From assembly GCF_963662255.1 (NCBI RefSeq), contig NC_085049.1:52995158-53059157 (forward strand): DNA of 64,000 nucleotides, in the 5' to 3' direction. Below are positions 1-13,926 of the stretch, one piece after another. The translations under genes were made by a program, and so were the position numbers. The notes under the pieces were generated by a model that saw only the letters and a list, made by a program, of their open reading frames with translations, made no database searches and was not told the origin of the DNA. This stretch comes from Cinclus cinclus (taxonomy: Eukaryota; Chordata; Aves; Passeriformes; Cinclidae). The stretch's first letter is position 1; each line of letters begins with the position of its first letter.

Positions 1-3000
1 TGACAGTTCCTCTACAGGGTACAATAGAGTAGTTAAATTGGATAAGCAGTCCTTTGTGAGAACTCTCATTGTACCATATATTCTGCTTCTTCTATCATTG
101 GGCTTATGAAATTCCCTTTGGGATCTCAGTTTTATGTTCATATCTCCAATACCTGTACATCTTTGTTTTTTGGTTTCTTTTTCTTCTGCATTACATTTTC
201 AAGTACAAATACAAAAGCATCTATCTGTGATGATTTGTGTCACTAATACTGGAAGGTGTACACAGCTGAGTTGCAGGCTGCAACTCTGTTTTGTCTGTAA
301 GAGTTGTATGGTCGTACTTGTTTTTCCATGGTACTTAATTTATTTCAGTGAAGCAAAATTTCAATGGAATTATCTGTATAGTTTGTGTAGCTAACTGGAA
401 CATTGTAGTCATAGAAGAAGGAGTTAATTTCTACGGAATAAAGTAGACCTGTAAAGATTACTTGGTCAACAGATTTGTGCAGCAGGTCTTTGTGGTAATC
501 TGATGGGTCCTGTCTGACAAAGAGACTGGAAGGTTTAGAACAGAAGGAGCTAAAGTAAATACAAAATACTTTTCATTTTTTGTCAGCCTATTTAAGCAGA
601 AATTTTCATCAAGGGCAGTTTGAAGGAAGAAGAAATGTTCCTGTCTTGTTGCTGACTGCTGGGCCTTCAGGCCTTTTGAGATGTATGGGCTTAGAAGTCC
701 TGCATGTAGACCTGCTACTTACATAGCAATTTCAGACTATGTTTGTTTTCTCCTTTGATCAGGTGAAATTGTGAGCAGAAGAGCAATTGCTCATAATTAT
801 TTTCTGATTTTTTTTTTTCCTGAGAAATGTGTGTTTAAGCTTATGGTGGTAGTCAGAACTGGATCTTAAGTAGACATATCTGGGTTTTGGTTTTTAGAGG
901 AAATGTTAGATAGTTGGTCTATGCTCTTAACTGGAACAGTAGCACTAGGATTGCACCCAGATGGAGGAGGTCTCAAAATAGGGGTCACTAACTGCATCTC
1001 CTCAGTTACATGAGAGTATCCACAACTGAGCACTATATTGGGTGCTATAGTGGAGAACAATACAGGTTATGATCTTGTGGTATTTTCTCTGTCAAGGATT
1101 TGCTCCTCTGTGGCTGTTTCTGAGCCACTCTCAAGAAGTATGTTACCAGCCAAAGTGCCTTAAGAAATGAACTGCAGAAAATTAAGGAAACTATCACAAT
1201 TCAAATATGTAAATACTTAATCCTGAGCAAAGCCTTTAGGAAGTTAGGGTTAATAGACCAAGACTACATAGTCTTGTCCAGTCATATGAAAGTAAAATAA
1301 ATTTAATGTTCTTTTGAACATGTAATTATGGAAAAAATAGTTTGAGATGTAAGATGTGACATGCAGTTGTGAAATAATAACTTTATTATATTGATAAAAA
1401 AAAGGATTCTAGAGATCCCTGTATTTTTCTTCAACATTCTGTCCACCTATGTAGTAACACTTACTTTTAGATCAGTGAAACTGAAAGTTGAATATGTGTG
1501 ACATATTGGTGTACTGGTGGGAAAGAAAAGACCTACAATTTGTATCCTGAAGAAGAAATTAAGACACAACTCTGAAATGAAAGTTTTACTAAAACTTAAC
1601 AGATTGGAGGGGGAGTACATACTCTGATTTACAACTTTCAGACAGAATGGAGTGAACACAAGAGCTGAGATCATTGAAAAGGGCCAATAGGGAGGTGAAA
1701 ACTAACCAAGTTTTAAATGGAATTTTTAGGTTTGGTAGGGACCGCCTGAAACCTTGTTAGCCATACTGTGCAGAGTTTTGTGGCTGACAAAACATAGAGG
1801 GTCAGGACCCAGACATCTTGACAGTCTGAAATTTAGTCTGACAATGCCTTTTCTGGAAGAGTCAATTCTTTTTAAAAATAATCTTAATGTGCAAGTTGGT
1901 TTGAAGTAAATATGCACTAATTAGGTATATCTGCATTGATTAAATGACTTTAATTTCTTTGTGTTTTGAAGTTTTGTGGCATTCTCATCAGAGATCATGC
2001 TTAAAAACACTTGCTTTGAGTAGACCTTCTCTGCACAGTGGATAAAAAAATACCATGAGCTTCAGCATTTGCAGTCAGAACTCCTTTTAAATGGATTTTG
2101 GAATGTTAGATTGAACATACCCTGCTGCCTGTGATCCAAAGCAGTCACCCATGTGAAAGGTTTCCAGCCTCTAGTTGCTCTTGTTTCCACTGGCAGTGTA
2201 GGTTTTGCACAGTTGATTTAAGCTGTCAATAAGCAGTTTGCTACTGTAAAAGATGCTGGTAGCAGCTTAAGCAGAATATGTAGACCATAACTTGGAAACC
2301 TTCAATTTAAGAAACTGTTACATGACAGTTACCTTATGTGACATATTAAATAGTAGTTATTAATAGCTGTATGACAGACCTGAAATGGGATTGTAGTAAT
2401 GAGCATCTTATGCAATAATTATCTTAACTTGATCCCTTTTTTAATGTTACTTGAGCCTAGATCCAGAAAAGGATACATTTATGTGTGTCTTCACTGATAG
2501 TTCATTTCACCCCACTGGTGACCTCCAGCCAAGATCTAGTAGCCATTTACATTACATATTCCTAAGGCTTACCCTAACAGAGTTTAGCTTCATTCTGTAA
2601 GATGTGAATGTCCTCCCCAGGGGGTAACCTTGTTCCTGTGGAGTTTGGAAAGTGGGTCAATGCTGAAGTGTTATTTGTGGGTAATAAATGTAGGTAGTTA
2701 ATTCTAAAATATGTGAATTCAAATTTTCCTGTCATCTCTGTTGTCTGCTTTTACCAGCAGAGTTCTGCAAGTGGGCATAGGTCTGACCTGAGTATGCTCA
2801 GAGATTCTGGCAAACTCACAAGACTGAAAGGGTCACTGGAAAGCATAAATTAGAAATTGGCTCCCCAGTCACTAATCCACTGCATGTATTCAGAGAATGC
2901 TACTGAAAAAACCATACTCTAAGCCCCAAGTATGATTATGACAGAATCTCTTTAACTGCTAACCTGTTGGTTAAACCTCTCACCTGTTAGATAAGGCACA

Positions 3001-3366
3001 CGACTCTGGTTTCCTTTTTTAGGACATTTCAACCTTCTACTTCTTGGTGAAATATCAACCACTAAGATACTGAATTCGTGTAGCCTCTTCTGATGAAAAA
3101 TAAGAAAGAAAAGTCAATTCTGTGGAAACGATGTGCCTAAGTGAGGCCACATCCAGGGTGCCAGCAGCACTGGTAAGTGCCTGAACCTATGGTGTGACTC
3201 TCCTCCCAGGCTGATAAGGAGGGCTCCTTCTGCTTGGGCTGCTTCAGTTTTTCAACTCAACCATCTTCTCACAAAGGAGATGAGAGAAGATATTGTTCTG
3301 TGTTTCCCAGAAATGGCTTTCTTCTGTTCTTGTAATGACAAGAGGATTTTTTTTATAGTATTATGG
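1..3366. other. AT-rich single-copy stretch with no recognised gene
   Basis: All six frames are broken by frequent stops; the longest open runs are about 60-90 codons, with no recognisable domain or compositional shift. I see no CR1 or LTR similarity. A good donor-like site follows a short ATG-initiated run of 16 codons near 3130-3177, but nothing else supports an exon there. It reads as intergenic or intronic DNA. Confidence 0.6.

Positions 3367-3405
<39 letters not shown>
3367..3405. repeat. (ATT)13 microsatellite
   Basis: Thirteen uninterrupted ATT units are visible. The array gives poly-Asn or poly-Ile in open frames across it; those frames are artefacts. A perfect trinucleotide array of this length is probably length-polymorphic. 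Confidence 0.97.
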
Positions 3406-5487
3406 GATAGGTTGGTTATTTTCCTTGTTTTCATATAAATAAGTGATCAGAGCTTCATTCAAAGCCAAAATAAAGCTGAGAAGACAGTCCAATCTAAATG
3501 AAAGAACTGCATGCACTATTGACTCTTCTCCAATGTGGCAGCAGATACTGATGGAGAGAGGTTGGTCAAACATTGCTAGAGATCTAGCTCTTCTCAGCAC
3601 AGGGAAATGCTGCAAACTGGTCCCAATGCTGCTAACAATTCTTATGGTCCTCAGGTGCTGGCAGCATTTAGAGCCTTGGGGTAAACAAAGCTGCCAGCAT
3701 TTTCAACACTGTTATCTACTTAAAGCAGACCTAATCAACACTCCTTAAAATGCTGAAGACCTTCTGTGCTCTGTGCATACCTCGCAGCTTTACTGAGTAG
3801 ACAATCAGTCAAGACTTTAGGTTTTGACTTGGTTTAGAGCCTTTGCAGCTTAGAGATTGTAGTAACACAATTAGCTACTCCTTAAGAGCTCAGATGATGG
3901 TGAGAACCATAGGAGGTTTGGGAGGAATGCAAAGGGTGTCATGAGGCGGGCCCTGAAGAAAACCTGATCTTTATCTTTATCCAGACAGGAGGCTACTGTT
4001 TGGGAATTGCCTCCAGTTATCACCAGTGATGTAGCACAAATCTTCTGTTACAGCAGAATAGAAATTATTATGTATTTTTGATTCAATTAAAAGTTACTAA
4101 ATGAACTGCTATTCCTAACTTTAAGGTAGATAATGAGCTAGACTGCATACATATAATCTTGTGGATTTCAGTTGTATCAGAACACACCTACACAGTTTTA
4201 AACTATAGATGACTCTATAAAAATTTTTATTTGTGTTCCCTTTGTCGAAGTCTTAGCCTCTGTGACATAAATCATATTTTGATCTATAAATCCTCACTTA
4301 TGGTGCTTTGCACTGTAAACCACAGGTTTTTTTTTCAATATGTGTTGTCCTGCAAAGTAGAAAAAACATTTTTAATAATCAGAGATAAATAAAAATGTGT
4401 TATAAAGCACAACTGGAAAACTGCATGGTGCCTTCTATTGTGCCTTATGTGACAAAAAAATATATTTTAACATAAGATAATAAGGACACAAAGCTTGGTG
4501 AAGGCCCTTGGCTATTTTGGTAATGGCTTGACTGTCTGATTTGTTGTTTACTTTGGTTTTATCTTACTTTTACTGAATATTTTTTAGTTTTAAATACTAA
4601 TATATTAATTGATTTTATTTTAAGTTTTAGTCTCCTTTATGTTATTTGTATATCTTTCACACTATATTTTATCATGGTATTATCAGAATGTAAACTTAGT
4701 TGGAATCTTTTCTAGCTTATTAAGTGAGATTCTTGGTGAAAAATCTCATTTCACTTCAACTGGTATTTCTCTTTCAAGTTTAGGATAACATTCCTAAAAA
4801 TGGAGGTTTAGTCTACACAGAAATTATTTGTCACTGACCTTTTGTATTGCTACTCTGCCAATTTCAAAGTTCTGCAGAGTTGCTTTTTTTTTCTCTTCAA
4901 GTTTAATTTGTTGCTACATTCCCACCACTGTATATGGTGTCATTGTTTCACTTATTCTTTGTACTTTTGTTTTCTGACTAGATTTAATGCAATGATTGAA
5001 AACAGAAAAGTTCTAAGCATGCTTTGTGGGGTACTAAAGCAGTATTTCATTTCTGGCAACATATTGTAGGTATTATCTCATCTGTATTGCAAAAATACTT
5101 AATATGGGTAGGAGGAAGAAAAATGAGAAAGAGGCAATCTTGCTCTCCCTTACATGGTTGTAGAAGACAGACAAGGGTGTGGAAAGAGCAAATAACATCT
5201 CTTTTATAGCCTGTGCAAAGATTTTTGTAAGAGCAGAGGGTAGCTGCTGTCAATTTGCTCATCCTGAAATAGATGTTGGAAAACAATGGAGAAGTAGAAA
5301 AAAAGATTGATAGCTGGTCTGATGAATGGATATTTTACCTGCAAAAATGTGTACCAGTTGACTTCCCCTCCTCCTTTATTGACACAGCAGCTTACCTCAG
5401 GAAGATGCTGTGAGTAGTAGAAATCTTGTGCAAAAAGCCTCAAGCATCCAGAGGGTTAAGTAATTGGTTTGTTATTCCATGCTTTGC

Positions 5488-5577
5488 AATAAATAAAAAA
5501 TAATAATAAAAAACCCAACAACAAAAACAACAACAAAAAAAAGAAAAAAAACAAACATCAAAAAAACCAAAAAAACC
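5488..5577 (+). repeat. A-rich low-complexity tract following an AATAAA
   Basis: About 90 bases of mostly A with interspersed C, T and a few G. It starts with AATAAA at 5488-5493 and runs into A-rich and then CA-rich sequence. It could be a decayed retroposon tail or plain low-complexity expansion. The sequence upstream matches nothing I recognise, so the origin is undecided. Confidence 0.7.
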
Positions 5578-6436
5578 TGAGCATAGTTCCACACATGGAG
5601 ATCTTCCAAAGGTAAGTTTTGGATGGTACAGATGATGGAAAAAGATCAGGAAGAGACAAAGGTATGAACAAAAACTGGGTAGGGTAGTAAAGCTGCAACG
5701 AAGTATTGACATGGCTTAAAAGCAAAGAAAGATGCTTGGCTGACAATGAATGAGGTAGGAAACAATATTAAAGAAAGTAAAAGTTGAAAGAGACAGAAAG
5801 TTAAAAGAAATTAAGAAAGACACCAAAGCTGAGTATAGTGACACAGAGTGACTTGTAGTTTTACAGTTCTATTATACCTATTATTTATTGCACTAATTGT
5901 TTTTTACCCTGTCAAAATGTTCATCTCTTCAGTTATCTAACTTTTCAGTGTCTTCCTCTACTTTTATTTCCTTTTGGGATGAGTTACATACTAAACATTA
6001 ATTTCCATATATTTATGTTTAAAATCACTAGGCAGTACAAATTTCAGTCCCTCTTTTCCCTATTCTGATAGTAGAAGAGAAGTTAAAAGCAATTTTTTTT
6101 CTGTTTGTTCATGAAGCCAAAATGAACAAGGTTCATTTTGAGAGATTTGAGACTTGTGACTCAGAACCTGAATATCAACTACTTTTTAGCTGGGGAGAAA
6201 GAAAAAAAATCATTGATCTGAGACTTGGCTTGGCAGGTTTTACATTTTCATTAAATATTGATACTCAAACATCATCTTTGTTTACACTGCATGCTGCTTC
6301 CTCTAGTTTTAAACAAGATGGATTTTTTGCAGATAGTGTTGAAGTCAGAAGTTCATAACAACTTATTTGTATTTGATAGAAGTTGTCAGTGTCTTTTGAA
6401 CAACATGGATATATTGGTTAACGATGTTAAAAATCT

Positions 6437-6447
6437 GGGGGGGGGGG
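6437..6447 (+). repeat. G11 homopolymer
   Basis: Eleven consecutive G residues in AT-rich surroundings. Such runs are prone to slippage and to sequencing or assembly error. Confidence 0.95.
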
Positions 6448-9400
6448 TTTGATACCAGATTTCTGAATCCAGTCACCTTAGAAATGCTTCTAATTAAATC
6501 ATAGTCTGATAAATAATCCGCATAAATATCATGCTATGTGTGATCAATGCACTAGGGTGTGAATGCTAAGGACATCAACATTTGAAATGGATTTAATCTC
6601 CAGTCTTGTTCTAGGTTGTATTGTGTTTGTTTTCCAGTGAAACAAATTGTGGTGATTTGAATGAAAAAAAGTTGCTTCTGTGTATAGTTCTATTATTTAA
6701 TTTTCCTGTTTTCAATAAATTAATAAATTTGCTTTTGTATTTATATCAGGGTCTAGGGAAAAGCTGAAGGAAGGCTGAGAGAAAACAATTTTAAGGTGTT
6801 TATTAGTAGCATTTTTAGCTATTGTGAAGATAAACAAGGTCCAGCTTGTGTGTTTACGTTCCCAAATTGGGGTCAGATGCTGCCTTGAGGTTGTTACAGG
6901 TAAGTTGGCTGCTGTTGGCTATTGCTTCCCCGCGGATGGATGTGCAGGAGCTGCACAACTGAACTCACTTGTAACATGACTGCAAGCAGATTTTGCTTGG
7001 GGTACAGGGGGAAGGGGAAGAGCTACCTCAATTTTACTTCCTCATGTTTCTTCTAATAAAATCACAAGAGAGAATTAAATCAGAACTTTTCCCTTCTCAG
7101 TGATATCAGTCCCCTACGAGTTCCTGGGAAAGTAAAGTTCAGGATACCTATGCTGTCAGTAATTTGAGAGACAGTGCAAGTGTTGTGGTGATAAAGTTTG
7201 CATGTTGCTAAATCAGTGTAGATTTACATGGTTCTGACAGCCACAGAAATGGGAGCATGGAGCTGTATCATGAATACCTACTTCAGGGGTATATGACAGC
7301 ACAAGCGTGTTAGAAGGTATAGGCATATATAACTCCATTTTGTATCTTCCCATAGCCACTCACTCAGAGCTCTTCTTGCTTCCACCGTGTGCATACAGTA
7401 ATTTTGGCTTACCCTACTGTCATCTGCAGCACCAGGGACACCTGTGTCATATCACATATAACCACTCCCTATATACAGAGGACCCTGGCAGACGTTATCT
7501 GCTTACTGAAAGGAAGCTGGTTGAATCTGCTGCAGTTTCAAGTTACTGAGTAACACCCAGATTATACAGCCACAGCCTCCTACCACCCTTCTTTCCAGAA
7601 GGCACTTGAATTGCTCCAGCCATCATCCACTTTCTGCATTCTACTGGACTAGATCCACTACTTTTCCCTGAGAGGGCAAAACTAATCCAAGATACAGAGA
7701 TATCTGTTAAGCAAGCTTGATGGGCTATTAGAATAATTTATCAAAGGAGACAGTGGATTTTCTGTTCAACTCTTATGGACTATTTTTCTGTTTCATAGAC
7801 GTACCATAGTTCAATCAGAAGCTCTATCCAGAAATTAGCTGGATTTATATTGATGACCTAGATTATCACTGTGAATATATTTGTTTTGTAAACAGAGTCC
7901 ATGCAATAATCTGCTTATATCTAGCTGAAAAGAATAGGTAGACATCAACGCAATTTAAATAAAATAAACGTAAATGCAAACTGCAAAAATCATCCCTGAA
8001 GTCAGTACACCTTTTCTGGAGTAAACTGGCACAGGTTTGCAGTGAATCACAAGCAAATCATAAATACTGTTCCAAAATGAAAGAAGTCATATGGAATATT
8101 GATATCAAAAGGAAGGAGTAAAGGTGAGTTACTATTACCAACTCATTTTGTTTACCACTGCAATGACTGGTGATGGAGGGAAAAATTACTTGGTTGTTTC
8201 TCATGAGTAAGCTTTTCCACTGTACCTTTTATGCCCACACACAGCAATCAAAGATGCAATGAGTTGTAAAATGGTTTCTGAGATTGCATGCCACTGGCAG
8301 GCTCAGGGCAGGGGCAGGTGTGTGTGTGTGTACCTGCTGCTTCCTGGGACTGAGCTCTGCAGGGCTGCCATGCAAGGAAGGATGCCAGGACATCCCACTG
8401 TCCTAGGGCTGCTGCTGCTCTGGGCTCCAGATTGGACATTAGGACCCATTACCAGTAGCATATCTGTTTATTAGTGCTAACAGAAGACTTAACATTTGAA
8501 TGCCAATTGTTTCAGTCAGCAGATCTGAGAAAAGCAGGAGAAAAAAGGCTGAATGAAGCCTGAATATTCTTTACTAGGAAAAATATATAATATTTTTATA
8601 TATAATGAATTAATTATCTTCCACAGGAGTCACAGAAATCTGGGCATCCGAATAAGGGGTAATGGGTTGTTGATTCAGTCTTTCTACTGGACAAAATAAC
8701 TGGTACAGCTAATGCCCTGAAGACCACCACCATTCCTTCCACTGGTTGACATGTGTGTGACAGGGGGAGATCGAAAAACAGGGTGAGAGCTGAGGTGTAA
8801 TTCACAAAGTAGACAAATTGGCTTGTCTGTTATCAATTCCATGTGCTTGGTTTATTTGCGTGTTAGCCTTCAGCTCTAGGTTCATTAATTAGTTTGTTTG
8901 GGCCTTGCCCCCCCATTTTGTTTGACACTGCTGAAAGATATCTTGCATCCGTTTCCTAAGTTGAATGTTTTGTGGTGAGAGAATCCTCTCTGATGGCATG
9001 TAATGTGCAAACTCAGCAGCTCAGCTTTTCTTCTTCTCATGCTTTCCTCAAACATCAGACAGCAACATTCAGATCTGTACAATGACAGGGCAGGAATCAG
9101 CCTGAAAAGAGATGCAGTTCTAATTTCTTTTCAGCAGAGTGACTATGTTCTTGGTCACTTTTAACAGTGGATTAAATCATGTTTCGGTAAGTGTGTGAGA
9201 ATTGGGCCACCCTGACGAAAGTAAAGTATGGAAATTAATGTACAAAGCCAGCTTGACCACTACTCCTCAACACTGCAAAACGGGTTGATTCATCTGGGTT
9301 TACATTGCTTCATGTTGCTAAATAAAATAAAGCTATATTTGATAAAAATAAATATATCAGATTATATTTTAAAAATTATAACAGGATGCATTTTCCTGTA

Positions 9401-12400
9401 TTATCTGATTGTCTGCATATTTCCCTACTCTTAGAAATATATCCTGAGATGTGATAGCAATAAGAATTTCAGTTACTGTGTGCATTGCTGTAGAGATTAC
9501 ACAATTCTGTTTAGACTTGAGAGAAAAGAGTGGTCAGAAAGCAGTGCTAGATTCAAGAGATTATGAAAAATATAGCAGTTATATTTGATCATCATCATCT
9601 GTATAATTGATCAATGCCCAAGGGGAATACTCCTCTTTTCTGGCACGATTTACCTGTCATGATGAAGGCCAGGAAGAAAGAAGTGAGAATTGAGCTGACA
9701 CAGAATTATGAGTTTGAATGAATATTCAATATGGCTTTGCCTACAGCAGTACACTGTAAGTAATGTATAAATTAGTATAATTTCTTGATTGCAATAAGTT
9801 CTGTGATGTCTCCCCTCTGACATAAAGTGCACAGTTTGTGGCCTCTGAAGGGTAGCATGGAGGAGAGGAGAGGGAGCTGGATATAAAATAAGATCACAGT
9901 ACATGCTCATAAGCAAAAAAAATAAAAATCAAGTTACTAAAACTTCAGTGGCTTTAATGGTTTCTGTAGTCCTGAGCACTGGTGCTAGAAAGAATAGAGA
10001 AAACATGCATTGACTGAGAATTCATTTTGCAGATGTGTGAACTCTTTTCTGCAAAATGCTGTTTGGTCAGTTTTGACCGCACCTTTCCTGTCGTCTAAAA
10101 AAAGCTGAAAATATAAACGAGGGCTTGTGGTTAGAAACTGACAACACTTATTTGGTTGCATGGTTACAGGCTGTGAGCATATAATGTCTGTTAAGGTAAA
10201 TGGATTTACATTATTATCAGCTCTCAGTGTTTTGTGAGGTTGTTTCTATGTACAGTTTCTAGAAGCTGTTGTGTGGGTGAACAGAGACTTAAACTACAAT
10301 TAGTGTTTTGCTGAACAACTGCTGAGTTTGATCAAAAAGGAAAAGGAATTATTGAAATAGTAAGTAAAACTCTATATGTTGGAAATGAGAATAATGTTTA
10401 CATCTTACTGTAATTTCATTGGGGTATTAATGGGATTTGGCTCTGCATTTTTTAAAGGAAAAGGGAATGAAAGAGGTCTTAAAATAGCAGTTGCAGAACA
10501 TAAATTGTGCACAAATCTCCCTCAATATTCTTAGAACTTTGAACCTTGATAATAGGCCAGGGTTACCATATCTTTAGAGCATATCTGGCCTTTAGGTTAA
10601 CCTGGTTTGGATGTGCTTAACATTCAGTATACATGATACAGCTGCTTCCACTCACAAGAATTTTACAATCTGAAAATAAAGTAAAAAAACGGACACAGAG
10701 CAATATCAGAACTTCAGCATTTGAAATGCAGTATAGGCTCAGATATCTATACTAAATAGAATAAACTAAAATAAATAATATAGAAGTAGACCTGTACAAC
10801 CTGAACAGGGTCCTCAAATTATTAATGAACCTATGTTTCCTGGAAAAACTCCCATGCAGGGACATGCAGTTTGGTAGTTAACATAATATCCTGTGAGAAA
10901 GAAGGGGCTACTCGGCTTCAACTCCCCATTGGGTACATTGCAGGAATAAAAAGTAATGTAAAATTCAGAAAGTTTCCTGGAAACAGATGATATAGTAATC
11001 CTTCAAACAATATGCTGTTGATTTAGAAACAAAATGGAGCAGCAGCTGAAATGAAAGTGAAGCAACAGGACAAAATGTCACAGAGACTGTTGTGTAAATC
11101 CTAATGGTATTTCCAGATTGTTCTTACTCTCATTGCAGTCACTGATTTGTTGATTGCTCTCAGAAGGATGAATAGGAGAAGCCTGGGTGTTTGTAAGTAC
11201 CAAGCCTGTCTAGCAGAATTTTATTTCTACAGTGGCTTTGATTTATGAGAGTTTGAACTATACAAAGCCTCACTAGATCCCTAAAATTTACTTGCTCGCA
11301 GGGAAAATGTTGACTTGTTAACCAGTTGTCATGATATGTTCAACCATACAGCTACCAGACTTGGGATGAAGGCATCTATGTGTTTAGGCTGTCTGTAGAG
11401 AGACAATAATAACATGGCACTACACTAGAACTGTCCTTTCATTCTTACTAGCACAGTAAATGGAGCATAAGACTTTTCTCAGACAGTTCTAAAAGGGCAT
11501 TTTTGCAGCAGGCCATTATACTGTGCAAACTGATATAACAGCCTGAAATAGAAATACGCTGATTTATACAGAAGGTGTCATTTGAAAATCTTCTTGCAGA
11601 AGTCTGCATTGCTACAAAACTCTTAGGAAAAAATGCAAGCAGACCAGTAGAAAAAAAAGCGCCAAAACATTTTAAGATTATTACATTAATTTTGTGAAGT
11701 ATCAATGCACATACTGCTAAAATGAGTTATAAAAGATGGGCTAATGACAAAATGATGTATTAGATGATGGAATTAAAGCCAGGTGCCTGCTACATTAAGA
11801 ACACTTGAGAGTTCAACATCATCATCTATATATTTATCAGCATAGTGACTGAGATGGCATGTAATTTGCTTCTGAAAGTACTCTCCTGCAATCCTTGGGT
11901 CTTCAAAAGCCATTAAAGCAAATTAGCCACAAAAATCTAGGGATCAAAAATAGGCTTCCAGATAGCTGGGCATGGATTTTCAAACCCATAGGTACAGTAA
12001 AACCAGATAAAATTCTTAATGTGTCCCTGCAGTTGCAAACCATGGCAAACATCAATTCTGGCAATGGTTGTATTATAATTGAAATCTATGCAAAAAATCT
12101 ATGCTTTTAATAGACAGTACACATTAAGTTCAGTAAAAGTTAATGTTTTCTTTTTTTTTTTTTTAAGTGGCAAAACAGTTTTGTTTGGTTGGTTTTTTTT
12201 TAAGGCAATCCAGCTGTTACTGCTGCTCAGCAGAAATTGGATGTAGTTTAGGAAAGTTTGTCTGCTTGATCTAGATCTGCTATATATAAGCATAAACGTC
12301 TGTAGAGTTTGGGGTATTACAGGCAAGAAAAACATTTGGCAGAGAGGAGTTATCTGAAAGGGAGGTTACAGACTGCATAATGTTGGTAAAGAAGGCTCAC

Positions 12401-13304
12401 AATGTTTATGTCTTCACCATATGGCCCATGTGTTTATGAAGTAGTTTAATACTTATCTTGTTCCTACCCAACATTCTCTTCCTCTTATTCTCATCTTCAC
12501 TTCCTTGTTTATTTTTTCTGTTAACATCAACAGCATTGTCCATGGACAAGGCAGGCATGAGAACTGGGGTTTCATATGAAGTGGTAATTCCCCTTACTGT
12601 TTTTTTAAAATTATTTTTGCAATAGTCAACATCTTAACTACTCAGAAATGTATACAATCTCTAAACATGTGAGCAGAAATTCCTCAAGCCCAGTTGGTAA
12701 CAGTTCATTGGAACTATGCTAGAAGGAAATAGGACCACTTGTGCCTAAAGATTGAATCCAGAAGAACAAAAAATGCTATGTTAGATTATCACTGGATTGG
12801 GTTGACAGTGAGAAGCTGGATGTTAAATGGCCAACAGCAAAGTTTAACAAAACCATCATCCAATTGAAGATGGACACTGATTCAACCAAATCATGTTTGG
12901 TTTATTTGCTGCTAGCTTGCTGATGATACCGATAGCCAGCCAAAGGAATAATGAAATCCTGTTGCTGCTTCTTTACTGTCCTTGCCTAAGAACAGTTGAT
13001 TGATTATATTTACTATCTTTACCCCGTCTTATATCAGATACTTAAGATACACAAGCAGAAACTGTTTCATATTATCTTTGTGCAACCACACAAGCCTCCA
13101 CTGGCACTACTAATGCTGCTGAAAGAGACAGTATTGGAAGTACCAGAAATACAGAAACATGTGCTTTTAAACCTATACATGCATACCTGTTTTCAAACTT
13201 GCATATACATTCTGGCATATATGAGAAATTGTATCAGGCTGACAGATGAAAACACATTTAGCAGCACCAAGCTGTTAAGGACTGAGGATGAGCCAGTGGA
13301 AGAA

Positions 13305-13926
13305 CCTGCTTGTAAGGGAGACCATCAGCATCCTGGATTGTGCTAACCGGAGCGCAGGCAGTAGATGGAACTGATTATTCCCTTTCACTTGTGAGACCAC
13401 ATTCAGATGTTTCATCCAGTTTTAGGCTTCCCAATACAGGAAAGTCATAATGAGCAAGTTCAGTGGAGGACCACCAAGTTGGTTGGGGTTGGAGCACACG
13501 ACCTGTGAGGAGGGACTAGGAAACCAAGGCTAGTTCAGCCTATTCAAAAGAAGGCTTCAGGGGGACCTGGAAGCTGCCCTCCACTCCCACAAGGTATGCT
13601 CAGTACCTACAAAGTAGCAAGAAGACAGAGCCAGGCTCTACATAGTGGTTCATGGTGGGTGGACAAAAAACAGTGGTGATTTATCAAGGGTTTCTACCTA
13701 ATAATTTATTATTTTTTTTTATCATGAGGACAATCAAGCAGTGGTTGCTTATAGAGGTTGTACAGTCTCCATCCTTTGAGGTTTCCAAGGCCTGACTGGA
13801 TATAAAACTCTGAGTAATGCAGTCTGATCTCAAAGGTGAATCTATTTTGAGTAAGTTTGGACTATAGACTTCCTGAGATCCCTTTCTACTGGAATTGTTC
13901 AGTGATTTTATGATTCTTTGATTCTA
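13305..13926 (+). mobile_element. CR1 LINE fragment, plus orientation, old
   Basis: This is the 3' part of a chicken-repeat-1 non-LTR retrotransposon. Its order fits CR1: a GTGAGACCACA block near 13391, a block near 13490 matching the 'ggagcacac...tgaggag' segment, the CATGAGGACAATCAAGCAGTGG segment near 13723-13745, a stretch near 13780-13805 matching the family's 'tccaaggcctgactggat', and a 3' end at 13900-13926 with degenerate repeats of the ATTCTATG type. CR1 copies are usually 5'-truncated, and so is this one; the left edge is approximate. A T-rich replacement at 13700-13722 and many mismatches mark it as old. No intact reverse transcriptase frame remains. Confidence 0.9.

Larger units (their letters stand above)
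3406..13304. other. Gene-less AT-rich stretch with small simple repeats
   Basis: Nearly 10 kb without a convincing coding exon or interspersed repeat. It holds an A-rich tract at 5488-5577, an 11-base G run at 6437-6447, a short TG run near 8320-8332 and T runs near 12151-12164 and 12189-12200. A strong donor-like motif (CAG/GTAAGT) lies at about 6895-6904, but no open frame or acceptor makes it an exon. Open frames stay below about 120 codons. Confidence 0.55.

Noticed and set aside
3130..3183. Short ATG-initiated run ending in a CTG/GTAAGT donor, first-exon-like
   Set aside because: Only 16 codons, weak start context, no promoter features nearby and no partner exon identifiable.
3252..3615. 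Poly-Ile and poly-Asn open frames
   Set aside because: They are translations of the (ATT)13 microsatellite.
6885..6910. Strong donor-like CAG/GTAAGT near 6895-6904
   Set aside because: No acceptor with a supporting open frame upstream; isolated consensus donors are common by chance.
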